Source: Streptomyces geranii (GTDB lineage: Bacteria; Actinomycetota; Actinomycetes; Streptomycetales; Streptomycetaceae). From it: a stretch of 64,000 nucleotides of DNA. Within the stretch, counting starts at the first letter, position 1, and each line of letters begins with the position of its first letter. The notes under the pieces are model-generated. The model ran no database searches and was not told the DNA's origin. It saw only the letters and a list, made by a program, of their open reading frames with translations. The stretch is from the NCBI RefSeq assembly GCF_002954775.1, contig NZ_PJME01000003.1, positions 372,001-436,000 on the forward strand. The letters are read 5' to 3'. Positions 41,206-50,855 of this stretch are shown here, one piece after another. A program made the translations under genes and the position numbers.

Positions 41206-42570
41206 ATGCACGCACAGGCCGCCGGTACCCGCCCGGGCCGCCCGAGTCGCCGCCGGTTTCTTGCCCTCTCGGCGGCCGGTGGTGCGGCGGTCGGGGCGAC
41301 GGCGCTGAGCGGCTGCGCCCTGCGGGTCGCCGGTGCGGCCACCGGCGGCGGTGAGTCCATCACCATGATGGTCAAACTCGACGACGTCTCCACGGAGTTG
41401 ATCCAGCAGGCGCAGCGCGAGCTGGGCATCGCCATCACCGTCGTGCAGGACGACATCACCCGGCTGATCGCGATGCTCACCAGCGGCAACCCACCGGACC
41501 TGGTGCGCGGTGTCGGCGCCCTGGACGCGCCGTTCTACGCGGCCCGGGGTGTCGCCGAGAACCTCGACCCCTACTTCGCCGCATCCAGCGTCCTCAGGGT
41601 CGAGGACCTCGATCCGGCCAACGACCTGTGGCGGTTCGACGGGACGACGCAGGGCAAGGGTCCCCGCTACGGCATGGCGAAGGACTTCTCCCAGGACGCG
41701 ATGTTCTGGTTCAACACCGCCCAGTTCGACCGGGCGGGCGTGGAGTATCCCTCCGAGACCGAGCCGATCACGTACGAGGAGTGGGCGGAGAAGGCCGAGC
41801 GGCTGGTCGTACGGAAGAACGGCCAGACCACCGTCTACGGCGGCAGCTACAACGGCGTCAACATCGTCATCCTGCTGACGAATCTGGTCGCCGCCGCCGG
41901 AGGCCGGCTCTTCTCCCCGGACTTCACCCGCGTCGACTTCACCACCCCCGAGGCCCGCAGGGCGCTGACCTGGTACGTCGAGTACGCCAAGGCCAAGGTC
42001 GGGCCGAGCCTCATCCAGCCCAACCCCGACGCCTGGGACGGTCCCACCTATGTCGCCAACCGCATGGCGATGTCCGGCAGCGGCTACTGGCTGGGCGGCA
42101 TGATCAACGCCGAGCCGAAGATCGCCGAGGTGTCCCGGCTCGCGCCCGCCCCCGTCTTCGAGGGCGGACCCCGGATCAGCTCCTGCCAGGCGGGCACCGG
42201 CATGTGGATGCCGAAGAAGGCGCGGAACAAGGACGCGGCCTGGCGGGTCTTCGAGTGGTTCTTCGGCGAGGGACCCGCCAAGGCGCGGGCGGCGGGCGGC
42301 TGGGGGATTCCCACACTGAAGTCGCTGCGTCCGCTGATGCCGAAGAAGGAGGAGTACCAGAAGCGGGTCCTCCGGGTGCAGGAGGCCGAGTTGAGGCACT
42401 TCTCGGTCACCCCCTTCACGCCCTACGCCAAGTGGGACGCGCTGGAAGCCCTGATCAACCAGGTCATGCCGGCCGCGATGAACGGCGCGATCTCCGTCGA
42501 CACCCTCGCGGGTCGCCTCAACTCGTCGATCAACGAGCAGCTCAAGCGCGGTAAGGAGCAGGTGGGATGA
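41206..42570 (+). CDS. Sugar ABC transporter substrate-binding lipoprotein (Tat signal)
   Basis: A 454-residue family 1 extracellular solute-binding protein. The signal sequence has the twin-arginine stretch SRRRFLALSAAGGA and ends with the lipobox LSGC, so it should be a Tat-exported lipoprotein. Later segments such as TSGNPPDLVRGVGALDAPFY, GMAKDFSQDAMFWFNTAQFD and PITYEEWAEKAERLV match MalE/UgpB-type proteins that bind oligosaccharides. AGGAGG lies 10 bases before the ATG at 41206. Its stop overlaps the start of the first permease gene (ATGA). The ATPase is not encoded here; in streptomycetes such importers use the shared MsiK ATPase. Confidence 0.92.
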   Translation: MHAQAAGTRPGRPSRRRFLALSAAGGAAVGATALSGCALRVAGAATGGGESITMMVKLDDVSTELIQQAQRELGIAITVVQDDITRLIAMLTSGNPPDLVRGVGALDAPFYAARGVAENLDPYFAASSVLRVEDLDPANDLWRFDGTTQGKGPRYGMAKDFSQDAMFWFNTAQFDRAGVEYPSETEPITYEEWAEKAERLVVRKNGQTTVYGGSYNGVNIVILLTNLVAAAGGRLFSPDFTRVDFTTPEARRALTWYVEYAKAKVGPSLIQPNPDAWDGPTYVANRMAMSGSGYWLGGMINAEPKIAEVSRLAPAPVFEGGPRISSCQAGTGMWMPKKARNKDAAWRVFEWFFGEGPAKARAAGGWGIPTLKSLRPLMPKKEEYQKRVLRVQEAELRHFSVTPFTPYAKWDALEALINQVMPAAMNGAISVDTLAGRLNSSINEQLKRGKEQVG

Positions 42571-43571
42571 CGGTCGGTCAGATTCCGCAGGCCGTGGAGC
42601 GGCCCCGCTCCGCTGCCCGTACTGGCACCGGCGCCGTCCGCTCCGGCGGCCTGCCCCGGACCTCCATGACCGCCCGCAGACACCGGGCGTTCTACATGTT
42701 CACCTCGCCCTGGATCGTCGGCTTCCTGCTGCTGACCGTCGGGCCGATGGCGTACGCGCTGTGGCTGAGTTTCACCACGTTCGACGGGATCTCCCCGAAC
42801 TGGAGCTTCGTCGGCCTCGCCAACTACCGTGAACTGCTTGCCGATCAGGTCACCTGGGACTCGCTGAGCCGGGCCGGGGTGTTCGCCCTCACCTCCGTAC
42901 CGCTGTCGATCGCCGCCGGGCTCGCGCTGGCGGTGCTGGTCAACCGGCCTTTGCGGGCAAGGGGGTTGTGGCGCACGCTGCTCTATCTCCCGGCCGTGGT
43001 ACCGCCGGTGGGCGCGGGCCTGGTCTTCAAGGCGCTGTTCAACCGGGACTCGGGGGCCGCCAACGGCGTACTCAACATCTTCGGCATCGACGCCATCGCC
43101 TGGCTGGACGATCCGTACGCCCGGTACGTGATCCTGATGGCGGTCCTCTGGGGCGCCGGGAACGTCATGATCATCTCGCTGGCCGGGCTCCAGGACGTAC
43201 CCCGCGAACTCCACGAGGCCGCCCGCATCGACGGCGCGAGCGCCTGGCGGACCTTCCGCAGTGTCACCGTGCCGCTGCTCTCGCCGGTGCTGCTGTTCCA
43301 GGCGGTGACCGGGATGATCGCCTCGGTCCAGACGATCATGCCGCTGCTGATCGCCGCCAACCCGACCCCTGCCGGCGTCACGGCCATCCCGCAGACCAAC
43401 TACATGTACATGATGCACGTGTTCGCGGAGTACTTCGCGCTCGGCCGCTACGGCTACGCCTCCGCGCTCCTGTGGGTCCTCTTCGTCCTGATCCTCATCG
43501 CGACCGGGCTGATCTTCAAACTGACCTCCGGTGTGGTGTTCTACAACGTCGACCCGGAGGCGAAGAAGTGA
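42567..43571 (+). CDS. Sugar ABC transporter permease (MalF/UgpA-like)
   Basis: A 334-residue permease with six hydrophobic helices, beginning with AFYMFTSPWIVGFLLLTVGP. The coupling loop ELHEAARIDGASAWRTFRSV with VPLLSPVLLF is the EAA motif of carbohydrate importers (CUT1 class). It pairs with the next permease to form the channel for the lipoprotein just upstream. The ATG at 42567 overlaps the previous stop by four bases; about 40 hydrophilic residues precede the first helix, so a start at an internal ATG (residue 34) is also possible. The gene's own end overlaps the next start codon. Confidence 0.92.
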   Translation: MTVGQIPQAVERPRSAARTGTGAVRSGGLPRTSMTARRHRAFYMFTSPWIVGFLLLTVGPMAYALWLSFTTFDGISPNWSFVGLANYRELLADQVTWDSLSRAGVFALTSVPLSIAAGLALAVLVNRPLRARGLWRTLLYLPAVVPPVGAGLVFKALFNRDSGAANGVLNIFGIDAIAWLDDPYARYVILMAVLWGAGNVMIISLAGLQDVPRELHEAARIDGASAWRTFRSVTVPLLSPVLLFQAVTGMIASVQTIMPLLIAANPTPAGVTAIPQTNYMYMMHVFAEYFALGRYGYASALLWVLFVLILIATGLIFKLTSGVVFYNVDPEAKK

Positions 43572-44446
43572 CCGCCACCATCGTCACACCCACGGGCAAG
43601 AAGGCCGACGCGGACGTCCGCGTACGGGTGCGCACGTCCCGACTCGTCCTCTACACCGTGCTCGTCGCGGCCACCGGCCTGATGATCGGCCCCTTCGGCT
43701 GGCTGATCATCACCGGCCTGAAGACCACCCCCGAACTCGCCGCGTCCCCGGTCCACTGGCTGCCTGACCGGTTCCAGTGGCACAACTTCGCCGACGCCTT
43801 CACCCAGATCGACTTCCTCGGCTACGCCCGCAACTCCCTGATCATCGCCCTGATCTACGCCACCCTCGTCACCCTCAGCTCCGCCTGGGTCGGCTTCGGC
43901 TTCGCCCGACTCGACGCGCCCGGCAAGAAGGTGCTGTTCGGCATCCTGCTCGGCTCGATGATGCTGCCGCAGATGATCACCCTCTTCCCGACCTACCTGA
44001 TCTTCGCCAAGGTCGGCATGGTCGACACGTACTGGCCGTGGGTGCTGTGGGGACTGTCGGCGGCGCCGTATCTGGTCTTCCTCTTCCGGCAGTTCTTCGC
44101 CGGGATGCCTCGCGAGCTGGAGGAGGCCGCGATCATCGACGGCTGCGGCTACGCGACGGTCTTCTGGCGGATCTTCCTGCCGCAGTCCCGGCCCGTGCTC
44201 GCCGCGAGCTTCGTGATCGCCTTCACCTGGAGCTGGGGCGACTTCCTCGCCCCGATGCTGCTGCTGTCCAGCGACCGCACCACCCTCTCCGTCGCGATCA
44301 TGACGCAGTACGTCACCCCGGGCGGACTCCCCGTCAACAACCTGCTGGCCGCCGGATCCGTGCTGTACGTCGTGCCGATCCTGCTGATCTTCCTGGTCGC
44401 CCAGCGCGGCTTCGTCGCCGGGATGTCGACCACCGGCCTCAAGTGA
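43568..44446 (+). CDS. Sugar ABC transporter permease (MalG/UgpE-like)
   Basis: A 292-residue second permease of the importer. The GTG at 43568 overlaps the previous TGA (GTGA). Helices include LVLYTVLVAATGLMIGPFGW and VLFGILLGSMMLPQMITLFP, and the EAA loop is PRELEEAAIIDGCGYATVFW with IFLPQSRPVL. SYAIMTQY-like residues near the end (SVAIMTQYV) and the short C-terminus are usual for MalG types. With the binding protein and first permease it should bring in the oligosaccharide that the intracellular GH43 cleaves. Confidence 0.92.
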   Translation: MTATIVTPTGKKADADVRVRVRTSRLVLYTVLVAATGLMIGPFGWLIITGLKTTPELAASPVHWLPDRFQWHNFADAFTQIDFLGYARNSLIIALIYATLVTLSSAWVGFGFARLDAPGKKVLFGILLGSMMLPQMITLFPTYLIFAKVGMVDTYWPWVLWGLSAAPYLVFLFRQFFAGMPRELEEAAIIDGCGYATVFWRIFLPQSRPVLAASFVIAFTWSWGDFLAPMLLLSSDRTTLSVAIMTQYVTPGGLPVNNLLAAGSVLYVVPILLIFLVAQRGFVAGMSTTGLK

Positions 44447-44502
44447 CCGTCCCGTACTGCTAGTTCGCCCCTTGTCACTCTCCACCCCGCAAGGAGTTCC
44501 GG

Positions 44503-46068
44503 ATGAACCCGTCCCTGTCCCGCCGCACCGCCCTCCAGGCGGCCGGTGCCACCGCGCTCGCGGCCGGTCTCACCAGTCTTTCCGCTACGACGGCCCAGGC
44601 GGACGAGGCCGTGGCGGCGGCGCCGACGCTCGTCACCTATCCCCGCCCGGCCGCCATGCCGACCAACACCACCTTCAAGGTGCGGGTGCGCACCGCCCCC
44701 GACGGCGAGTGGCAGACCCTCGACATCTGGCGGCCCCAGCTGGGCGAGATCAACCCCACCACCGGGTCGAGCAAGATCTACAACTCCTCGCTGGCGTACT
44801 TCGACTTCCGGGGCTCCGTCGAGATCGAGGTCACCTACCTCAAGGGCGGCACCACCAAGGCCCGGGTGAGACCGGACTCGTACGGCATCACGCCCGAACT
44901 CCTCGGTGACACCCTGCGGTTCACGCTCGACCGGCCGCGCAATGTGGTCGTCCAGATCAACGACGACATCTTCGACTGCCTCCACCTGTTCGCCCGCGCG
45001 GTCGAGAAGAAGCGGGAGCGCCCCTCGGCGGACGACCCGAACGTCATCTACTACGGCCCCGGCGTCCACACCACCGCCGACGGCACCCTGCTCGTGCCCT
45101 CCGGCAAGACCGTGTACCTCGACGGCGGTGCCGTCCTCAAGGCGACCGTCATCTTCCGCGACGTCGAGCACGCCGGGATCGCCGGCCGGGGCGTGCTCGC
45201 CGGTACGGCGGGCGGCGGGGCCCTCGTGGAGAGCGCGCGGAACATCTCCATCGGTGCCGTCACCGTCCTCAACCCCAATGGCTACGCCGTCCAGTTGGGC
45301 GAGGCCACCGGTGTCACCATCAAGGGGCTCGGCTCCTTCAGCTCCAAGGGCTGGGGCGACGGCATCGACATCTTCTGCAGCAGCAACGTTGTCATCGACG
45401 GCGTCTTCATGCGCAACTCCGATGACTGCATAGCCATTTACACCCACCGCTGGGAGTACTACGGCGACACCACGAACATCACCGTCCGCAACTCCACACT
45501 CTGGGCGGACGTCGCCCACCCCATCAACGTCGGTACGCACGGCAACACCGACAACCCCGAGGTGCTGAAGAACCTCCGCTTCAAGAACATCGACATCCTC
45601 GACCACCGTGAACCGCAGATGAACTACCAGGGCTGCATCGCCCTGAACCCCGGCGACTCCAACCTGATCAAGAACGTCCGCATCGAGGACGTCCGGATCG
45701 AGGACTTCCGCTGGGGCCAGGTCATCTACATGAAGGTCATGTACAACACGAAGTACAACACCTCGGTCGGCCGGGGCATCCAGAACGTCTACGTCAAGAA
45801 CCTCACCTACACGGGCACGCACGCCGAGCCGACGCTCCTGCTCGGTTACGACGCCGACCACGCCGTCAAGGACGTCACCTTCGAGAACCTGGTGATCAAC
45901 GGGCTCGTCGTCGCCGACTCGATGAAGAAGCCGAGCTGGTACTACACCACGGACACGATCCAGTGGTTCGCCAACGAGCACGTGACCAACCTGAGGTTCC
46001 TCACCACCGCCGAGGCCGAGGCACAGGCGGCGGCAGACGCAGCGGCAGACGCGGCGGCGACCTCATGA
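44503..46068 (+). CDS. Secreted GH28-like right-handed beta-helix glycosidase
   Basis: A 521-residue Tat-exported protein (SRRTALQAAGATALAAGLTS, cleavage after TTAQA). After an N-terminal beta-sandwich of about 110 residues comes a right-handed beta-helix with GH28-type blocks: GWGDGIDIF near residue 283 (like NTDGID), RNSDDCIAIY near 305 (like GDDC) and NVGTHGN near 343 (like GHG). The RIK block of classical polygalacturonases is not seen, so the substrate may differ; isopullulanase/GH49 enzymes share the sandwich-plus-helix layout. Alanine-rich residues end the protein. It follows the importer after 56 bases and overlaps the next gene by four, so it belongs to the same operon. Confidence 0.8.
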   Translation: MNPSLSRRTALQAAGATALAAGLTSLSATTAQADEAVAAAPTLVTYPRPAAMPTNTTFKVRVRTAPDGEWQTLDIWRPQLGEINPTTGSSKIYNSSLAYFDFRGSVEIEVTYLKGGTTKARVRPDSYGITPELLGDTLRFTLDRPRNVVVQINDDIFDCLHLFARAVEKKRERPSADDPNVIYYGPGVHTTADGTLLVPSGKTVYLDGGAVLKATVIFRDVEHAGIAGRGVLAGTAGGGALVESARNISIGAVTVLNPNGYAVQLGEATGVTIKGLGSFSSKGWGDGIDIFCSSNVVIDGVFMRNSDDCIAIYTHRWEYYGDTTNITVRNSTLWADVAHPINVGTHGNTDNPEVLKNLRFKNIDILDHREPQMNYQGCIALNPGDSNLIKNVRIEDVRIEDFRWGQVIYMKVMYNTKYNTSVGRGIQNVYVKNLTYTGTHAEPTLLLGYDADHAVKDVTFENLVINGLVVADSMKKPSWYYTTDTIQWFANEHVTNLRFLTTAEAEAQAAADAAADAAATS

Positions 46069-49000
46069 CGACCACCTCCCCACTCAGCCGCAGAGGCTTC
46101 CTCGGCGGCAGCGGCGCCACGGCCCTGCTGCTGGCGGCGGGCACGACCGGCCTCGCCGCCCTTCCCGGCCCGGCCTGGGCGGCGGCTCCCCAACGCGCCT
46201 TCGCCCACCCCGGGTTGCTGCACAGCGCCACCGACCTCACCCGCATGAAGGACGCCGTCGCGGCCAAGCAGTCCCCGGTGTACGACGGCTACTTGGCGCT
46301 CGCCGCGCACGCCCGCTCGAAGTCCACGTACGCCGTGCAGAACACCGGCCAGATCACCACCTGGGGCCGGGGCCCGGCCAACTTCATGAACCAGGCCGTC
46401 GCCGACTCGGCCGCCGCCTACCAGAACGCCCTCATGTGGTGCGTCACCGGCAACCGGGCCAACGCCGACAAGGCCCGCGACATCCTCAACGCCTGGTCGG
46501 CCTCGCTCACCGGCGTCACGGGCGCCGACGGCCCGCTCGGCGCGGGCCTCCAGGCCTTCAAGTTCGTCAACGCGGCCGAACTCCTGCGGCACGGCGGCGA
46601 GTACGACGGCTGGGCGGAAGCGGACATCGCCCGCTGCGAGCGGTCGTTCCTCGATGTCTGGTATCCGGCCGTCTCCGGCTACATGCTCTACGCCAACGGA
46701 AATTGGGACCTGACGGCCCTTCAAACCGTGCTGGCCATAGGCGTGTTCTGCGAGGAGCCGACCCTCTTCGAGGACGCCCTGCGCTTCATGGCGGCCGGCG
46801 CGGGCAACGGCAGCGTCCGCCACCGCATCGTCACCGACGCCGGCCAGGGCCAGGAGAGCGGCCGGGACCAGGCCCACGAACAACTCGCCGTGGGCCTGCA
46901 CGCCGACACCGCCCAGGTCGCCTGGAACCAGGGCGTCGACCTCTACGGCTACGACGACAACCGGTTGCTGGTCAACGTCGAGTACGCGGCCCGCTACAAC
47001 CTCGGCGGCGACGTCCCCTTCACCCCCGACCTCGACCGCACCGGCAAGTACATCAAGACGACGGTGTCGGACAAGGTCCGGGGCACCCTGCCCCCGATCT
47101 ACGAGATGGCGTACGCCCACTACACGGGCGTACGCGGCCTCGATGCCCCCTACACCCAGGCCGCAGTCTTCCGGGGCACCGGCGGCACCCGGGTCGTGGA
47201 GGGAAGCAACGACGACCTCCCCAGCTGGGGCACCCTGACCTTCGCGGGCACGACGGCCCCCGCGTCGACGGCGCCCACCGCCCCATCGGGCGTCACGGCA
47301 CTCGGCACGGCCGACGCGGTCAACGTCTCCTGGCTCCCGTCCACTTGGGCGACGGGCTACACGGTCCGCCGGGCCACCCGCCCCGAGGGCCCGTACAAGA
47401 CGATCGCTGACGCCATCACCACCGCCACGTACAAGGACCGGGCGGCACACCGGGGCCGGACCTACTGCTACACGGTCACCGCCACCAACTCCCACGGTAC
47501 GAGCGGCACGTCGGGCTGGGCAGCGGCGAACTCCGGTCTGCCCGCGCCCTGGTCGAGCCAGGACGTGGGGGAGACGGGCGTCCCCGGTTCGGCGGTCTTC
47601 GACGGTGAGCGCTTCGTCCTGGAAGCGGGCGGCACGGCGGACACCTACCGTCTGGCCCACCTCCCCCTGCGCGGCGACGGCACGGTCACCGCACGGATCG
47701 TATGGCCGCTCAGCTCCCAGTACTCCAAGATCGGCGTCACCCTGCGCGCCTCCCTCGACCCCGCCGCCCCACACGCGTCGATGCTGATCCAGGGCCTGCC
47801 GCTGCACACCTGGAGCGGCGTATGGACGGTACGCCCGACGCCCGGAGCGCCGATCTCCGCGACCGGCAGCACCCCGGTACCGCCCGCGCAGCAGCAGGCG
47901 ATCACCACGGCCGCGTCCTTCCCGATCTCCGACCTCGGCGCACTCCCGGAGTCGGCGACGCCCCTGGAATCGCCCTACGTCGAAGGCGCGGGCGACGGCT
48001 ACCGCCTGCGCGCCCCCTACTGGGTCCGCGTCGAGCGCAAGGGCCGCCGCTGTACGGGGTCCATCTCCCCGGACGGCGAGCACTGGACCCAAGTCGGCGT
48101 AACCGAAGTGGAGTTGGGGCGCACGGTGTACGCCGGGCTCGCCCTCACCTCCTGCCTGGGCGTCGACGCCGAGTACGCCGAGACCGGCACCGGCGCCTTC
48201 GACAACGTTCAGGTCACCTCGGCCCACGGGCCTGTCTGGTGCGTGCCCCGCCCCCGACGCACCGCCACCGACCTACGGGCGGCCACCGGAGCCGACGCCG
48301 TCGAGCTGACGTGGACCGACCCCGACCTGTCGGCGCGGTACACGGTGCTGCGGGGCACACGTCCCGAGGGCCCGTACGAGACTGTCGCCACCGATGTCGG
48401 GCCGGTCGGCTTCGGCACCCGGGTGCGGTACACGGACGGGACCGGGGTGCCTGGCCGGACGTACCACTACACCGTGGCCAAGACGAACTCCGGTGGCCGT
48501 GGACCGCGTTCGGCGCCGCGCAGTGCGGTGATGCCCGTGCCGTCCGTGCCCGAGGCGCTGTCGGCGGGCGTCGCGTTCGCCAACGTGGGCGTGCCCTTCC
48601 GGCAGCTGATCCGGGCCTCGCACGAGCCCGTGCGGTTCGGTGCCGTCGGGCTGCCGAAGGGGCTGCGGGTGGACCGGCGTACCGGGCTCGTCTCCGGAAC
48701 GCCCGCCGAGGGCGGGGAGTTCGTCGTCACCACGACCGCGAGCAACGCCTCCGGCACGGCGACGGCCGCTCTCACGCTCACCGTCTCCGCCCCGCCGCCC
48801 GACCCGTGGACGTACGGAGACCTCGGCGATGTGGTCCTGGACGAGCGGGAGTTGGGGACCTACGGTGTGGTCGCCGTCCGTACGCCCGGCTCGACCTCGT
48901 ACACGGAGGACGGCGACGGGAACGGGACCTTCGTCGTACGTGGCGCCGGGACCGATCTGAACGTCAACGGGCAGGGAATGACCGGGCAGTTCGTCCGGCG

Positions 49001-49421
49001 CCCCGTCGCCGGGGACCAGACCCTCACCGCCCGGCTGGTCTCCCGTACCGGAGCCACGACCGCCGACCGGGTCGGGCTGCTGATGGCCAAGTCCCTGTCG
49101 CCGTTCGACCAGGCGGCCGGGGTGATCGTCACCGGCGGCAGCACCGCACAGCTGATGCTCCGGAAGACCGTGGCCGGAGCCTCCGCCTTCACCGGCACCG
49201 CCACCCTTCAACTCCCTTCCCTGCTACGGCTGAAGCGCACCGGGACCACCTTCTCCGCCGCCTTCTCCACCGATAACGGCGTCAGCTGGACCCCCCTCGC
49301 CGAGGGAGAGATCCCCGGCTTCGGCGACGCCGCCTACTACGTGGGCCTCGTGGTCTGCTCCCGCGACCCCCTGGCCCGCTGCACCTCGTACTTCGACGAG
49401 GTGAGCATCAGCCCCACCTGA
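46065..49421 (+). CDS. Large secreted alginate-lyase-family protein with FnIII and beta-sandwich modules
   Basis: A 1118-residue Tat substrate (SRRGFLGGSGATALLLAAG, cleavage near AWA). Residues about 40-400 form an alpha/alpha toroid of the alginate-lyase family: RAFAHPGLLHSATDLTRMKD, NGNWDLTALQTVLAIGVF and QGQESGRDQAHEQLAVGLHA are its recurring blocks. Then follow a fibronectin type III module (SGVTALGTADAVNVSWLPS), a jelly-roll-type region (about 505-740), a second FnIII (RAATGADAVELTWTDPD), a putative Ig domain (GLPKGLRVDRRTGLVSGTP) and a terminal beta-sandwich. It probably cleaves a uronic-acid polysaccharide outside the cell, with the extra modules binding polymer. The exact polymer is not known. 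Confidence 0.82.
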   Translation: MTTTSPLSRRGFLGGSGATALLLAAGTTGLAALPGPAWAAAPQRAFAHPGLLHSATDLTRMKDAVAAKQSPVYDGYLALAAHARSKSTYAVQNTGQITTWGRGPANFMNQAVADSAAAYQNALMWCVTGNRANADKARDILNAWSASLTGVTGADGPLGAGLQAFKFVNAAELLRHGGEYDGWAEADIARCERSFLDVWYPAVSGYMLYANGNWDLTALQTVLAIGVFCEEPTLFEDALRFMAAGAGNGSVRHRIVTDAGQGQESGRDQAHEQLAVGLHADTAQVAWNQGVDLYGYDDNRLLVNVEYAARYNLGGDVPFTPDLDRTGKYIKTTVSDKVRGTLPPIYEMAYAHYTGVRGLDAPYTQAAVFRGTGGTRVVEGSNDDLPSWGTLTFAGTTAPASTAPTAPSGVTALGTADAVNVSWLPSTWATGYTVRRATRPEGPYKTIADAITTATYKDRAAHRGRTYCYTVTATNSHGTSGTSGWAAANSGLPAPWSSQDVGETGVPGSAVFDGERFVLEAGGTADTYRLAHLPLRGDGTVTARIVWPLSSQYSKIGVTLRASLDPAAPHASMLIQGLPLHTWSGVWTVRPTPGAPISATGSTPVPPAQQQAITTAASFPISDLGALPESATPLESPYVEGAGDGYRLRAPYWVRVERKGRRCTGSISPDGEHWTQVGVTEVELGRTVYAGLALTSCLGVDAEYAETGTGAFDNVQVTSAHGPVWCVPRPRRTATDLRAATGADAVELTWTDPDLSARYTVLRGTRPEGPYETVATDVGPVGFGTRVRYTDGTGVPGRTYHYTVAKTNSGGRGPRSAPRSAVMPVPSVPEALSAGVAFANVGVPFRQLIRASHEPVRFGAVGLPKGLRVDRRTGLVSGTPAEGGEFVVTTTASNASGTATAALTLTVSAPPPDPWTYGDLGDVVLDERELGTYGVVAVRTPGSTSYTEDGDGNGTFVVRGAGTDLNVNGQGMTGQFVRRPVAGDQTLTARLVSRTGATTADRVGLLMAKSLSPFDQAAGVIVTGGSTAQLMLRKTVAGASAFTGTATLQLPSLLRLKRTGTTFSAAFSTDNGVSWTPLAEGEIPGFGDAAYYVGLVVCSRDPLARCTSYFDEVSISPT

Positions 49422-49458
49422 TCCTCCTGGATCCACCAGGATTGGAGACGCATTCGCA

Positions 49459-50745
49459 ATGAGCCGCGAACCCCACCCCCACAGCAACCCCCACAACCAA
49501 CCCCACAACCACCCTTCCGATCAGCCTGAGTTGAGCCGCCGCGGACTGCTGAAGTCCGCCGGCGGGCTCACCGCCGCCCTCGCCGTGGGCGCGTCGGCCG
49601 CCGCACTCACGGCCCCCTACGCCCAGGCCGCACCCGCGACCTTCACCCACCCCGGCATGCTGCACGCCTACGGCGAACTCAACCGCGCCAAGGTCAGGGT
49701 CGCCGCAGGGACCGACCCCTGGCTGTCCGGCTGGAACCGACTCACCGCCAACTCCCACTCCGCGTCGACCTGGACAGCCAATCCCCAGGCCACGGTCATC
49801 CGGGGCGGCACCGGCGAGAACTACGGCATCCTCTACAACGACATCCACGCCGCCTATCAGAACGCCCTGCGCTGGAAGATCGCGGGGACCAGCGCCAACG
49901 GTGACACGGCGGTCGCCATCCTCAACGCCTGGGCGTCCACCCTCACCACCGTCACCGGCAACGCCGACCGCTTCCTGGCCGCCGGGATCTACGGCTACCA
50001 GTTCGCCAACGCGGCCGAACTCATGCGCGGCTACAGCGGGTTCGACCTTGCCGCCTTCCAGGAGATGATGCTCGGCGTCTTCTACCCGCTCAACAACCAG
50101 TTCCTCACCGAGCACAACGGCGCCTGCATCACCAACTACTGGGCCAACTGGGACCTCTGCAACATGAACTCGATCCTCGCGATCGGGATCCTGTGCGACG
50201 ACGCGGCCAAGTACGACCAGGCGGTGGACTACTTCAAGACGGGTGCGGGCAACGGCTCCATCGCGCACGCCGTCCCGTACCTCTACACCGACTCCGACGG
50301 CTATGCGTTGGGCCAGTGGCAGGAGTCCGGGCGCGACCAGGGGCACACCATGATGGGCATGGGCCAGCTGGGCGCCTTCTGCGAGATGGCCTGGTCGCAG
50401 GGCGACGACCTGTACGGCTACGACAGCAACCGGTTCATGAAGGCCGCCCAGTACGTCGCCAAGTACAACCTGGGCAACGACGTCCCCTTCACCACCTACA
50501 CCTGGGGCTCAGGCACGACCTGCTCCCAGCAGACGCAGACCGTGATCTCCAGCGCGAGCCGGGGCCAGGCCCGCCCGGTGTGGGACATCCTCTACTACCA
50601 CTACGCCAAGCGGCGCGGCCTGTCCGTCCCCTACATCCAGGCGATGGCCGAGAGCGTCCGGCCCGAGGGCGGGGGAGGTGACTACGGCACGACGAGCGGC
50701 GGCTTCGACCAGACCGGTTTCGGCACGCTGATGTACGCCAAATAG
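49459..50745 (+). CDS. Secreted alginate-lyase-family protein, single-domain paralogue
   Basis: A 428-residue protein with a His/Asn/Pro-rich start, a Tat signal (LSRRGLLKSAGGLTAALAVG, ending near APYAQA) and one alpha/alpha toroid domain. It repeats the blocks of the preceding protein: TFTHPGMLHAYGELNRAKVR, YWANWDLCNMNSILAIGILC, QWQESGRDQGHTMMGMGQLG and YDSNRFMKAAQYVAKYNLGN. The two are clearly paralogues, perhaps an exo/endo pair or with different polymer preference. The gene begins 37 bases after its neighbour, with a short CCTGG/CCAGG inverted repeat in between. It closes the carbohydrate operon. Confidence 0.83.
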   Translation: MSREPHPHSNPHNQPHNHPSDQPELSRRGLLKSAGGLTAALAVGASAAALTAPYAQAAPATFTHPGMLHAYGELNRAKVRVAAGTDPWLSGWNRLTANSHSASTWTANPQATVIRGGTGENYGILYNDIHAAYQNALRWKIAGTSANGDTAVAILNAWASTLTTVTGNADRFLAAGIYGYQFANAAELMRGYSGFDLAAFQEMMLGVFYPLNNQFLTEHNGACITNYWANWDLCNMNSILAIGILCDDAAKYDQAVDYFKTGAGNGSIAHAVPYLYTDSDGYALGQWQESGRDQGHTMMGMGQLGAFCEMAWSQGDDLYGYDSNRFMKAAQYVAKYNLGNDVPFTTYTWGSGTTCSQQTQTVISSASRGQARPVWDILYYHYAKRRGLSVPYIQAMAESVRPEGGGGDYGTTSGGFDQTGFGTLMYAK

Positions 50746-50795
50746 CCGCCAGGTCACCCACCGAAAGGCTCCTTCCGCGGGAATACCGGCAGGTC

Positions 50796-50855
50796 ATGTG
50801 TTGCTCTGATCTGAACGGTTCACGAGCGGCGGCGAGGGAGCTGGTGGGCAGATGA
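50796..50855 (+). CDS. Possible 19-residue MCC-type leader peptide coupled to the esterase gene
   Basis: A 20-codon frame, starting ATG TGT TGC at 50796 (Met-Cys-Cys) and ending TGA at 50853-50855, overlaps the esterase ATG by four bases. The peptide begins MCCSDLNGS and ends ARELVGR. Coupled short frames with two leading cysteines would suit cysteine-responsive translation, and a sulfur-type operon follows two genes downstream. The Shine-Dalgarno is only AGG, so this remains tentative. Confidence 0.35.
   Translation: MCCSDLNGSRAAARELVGR

Noticed and set aside
45942..48227. 761-codon minus-strand frame opposite the large lyase-family gene
   Set aside because: Gly/Val/Arg-rich antisense reading, no recognisable domain or ribosome site.
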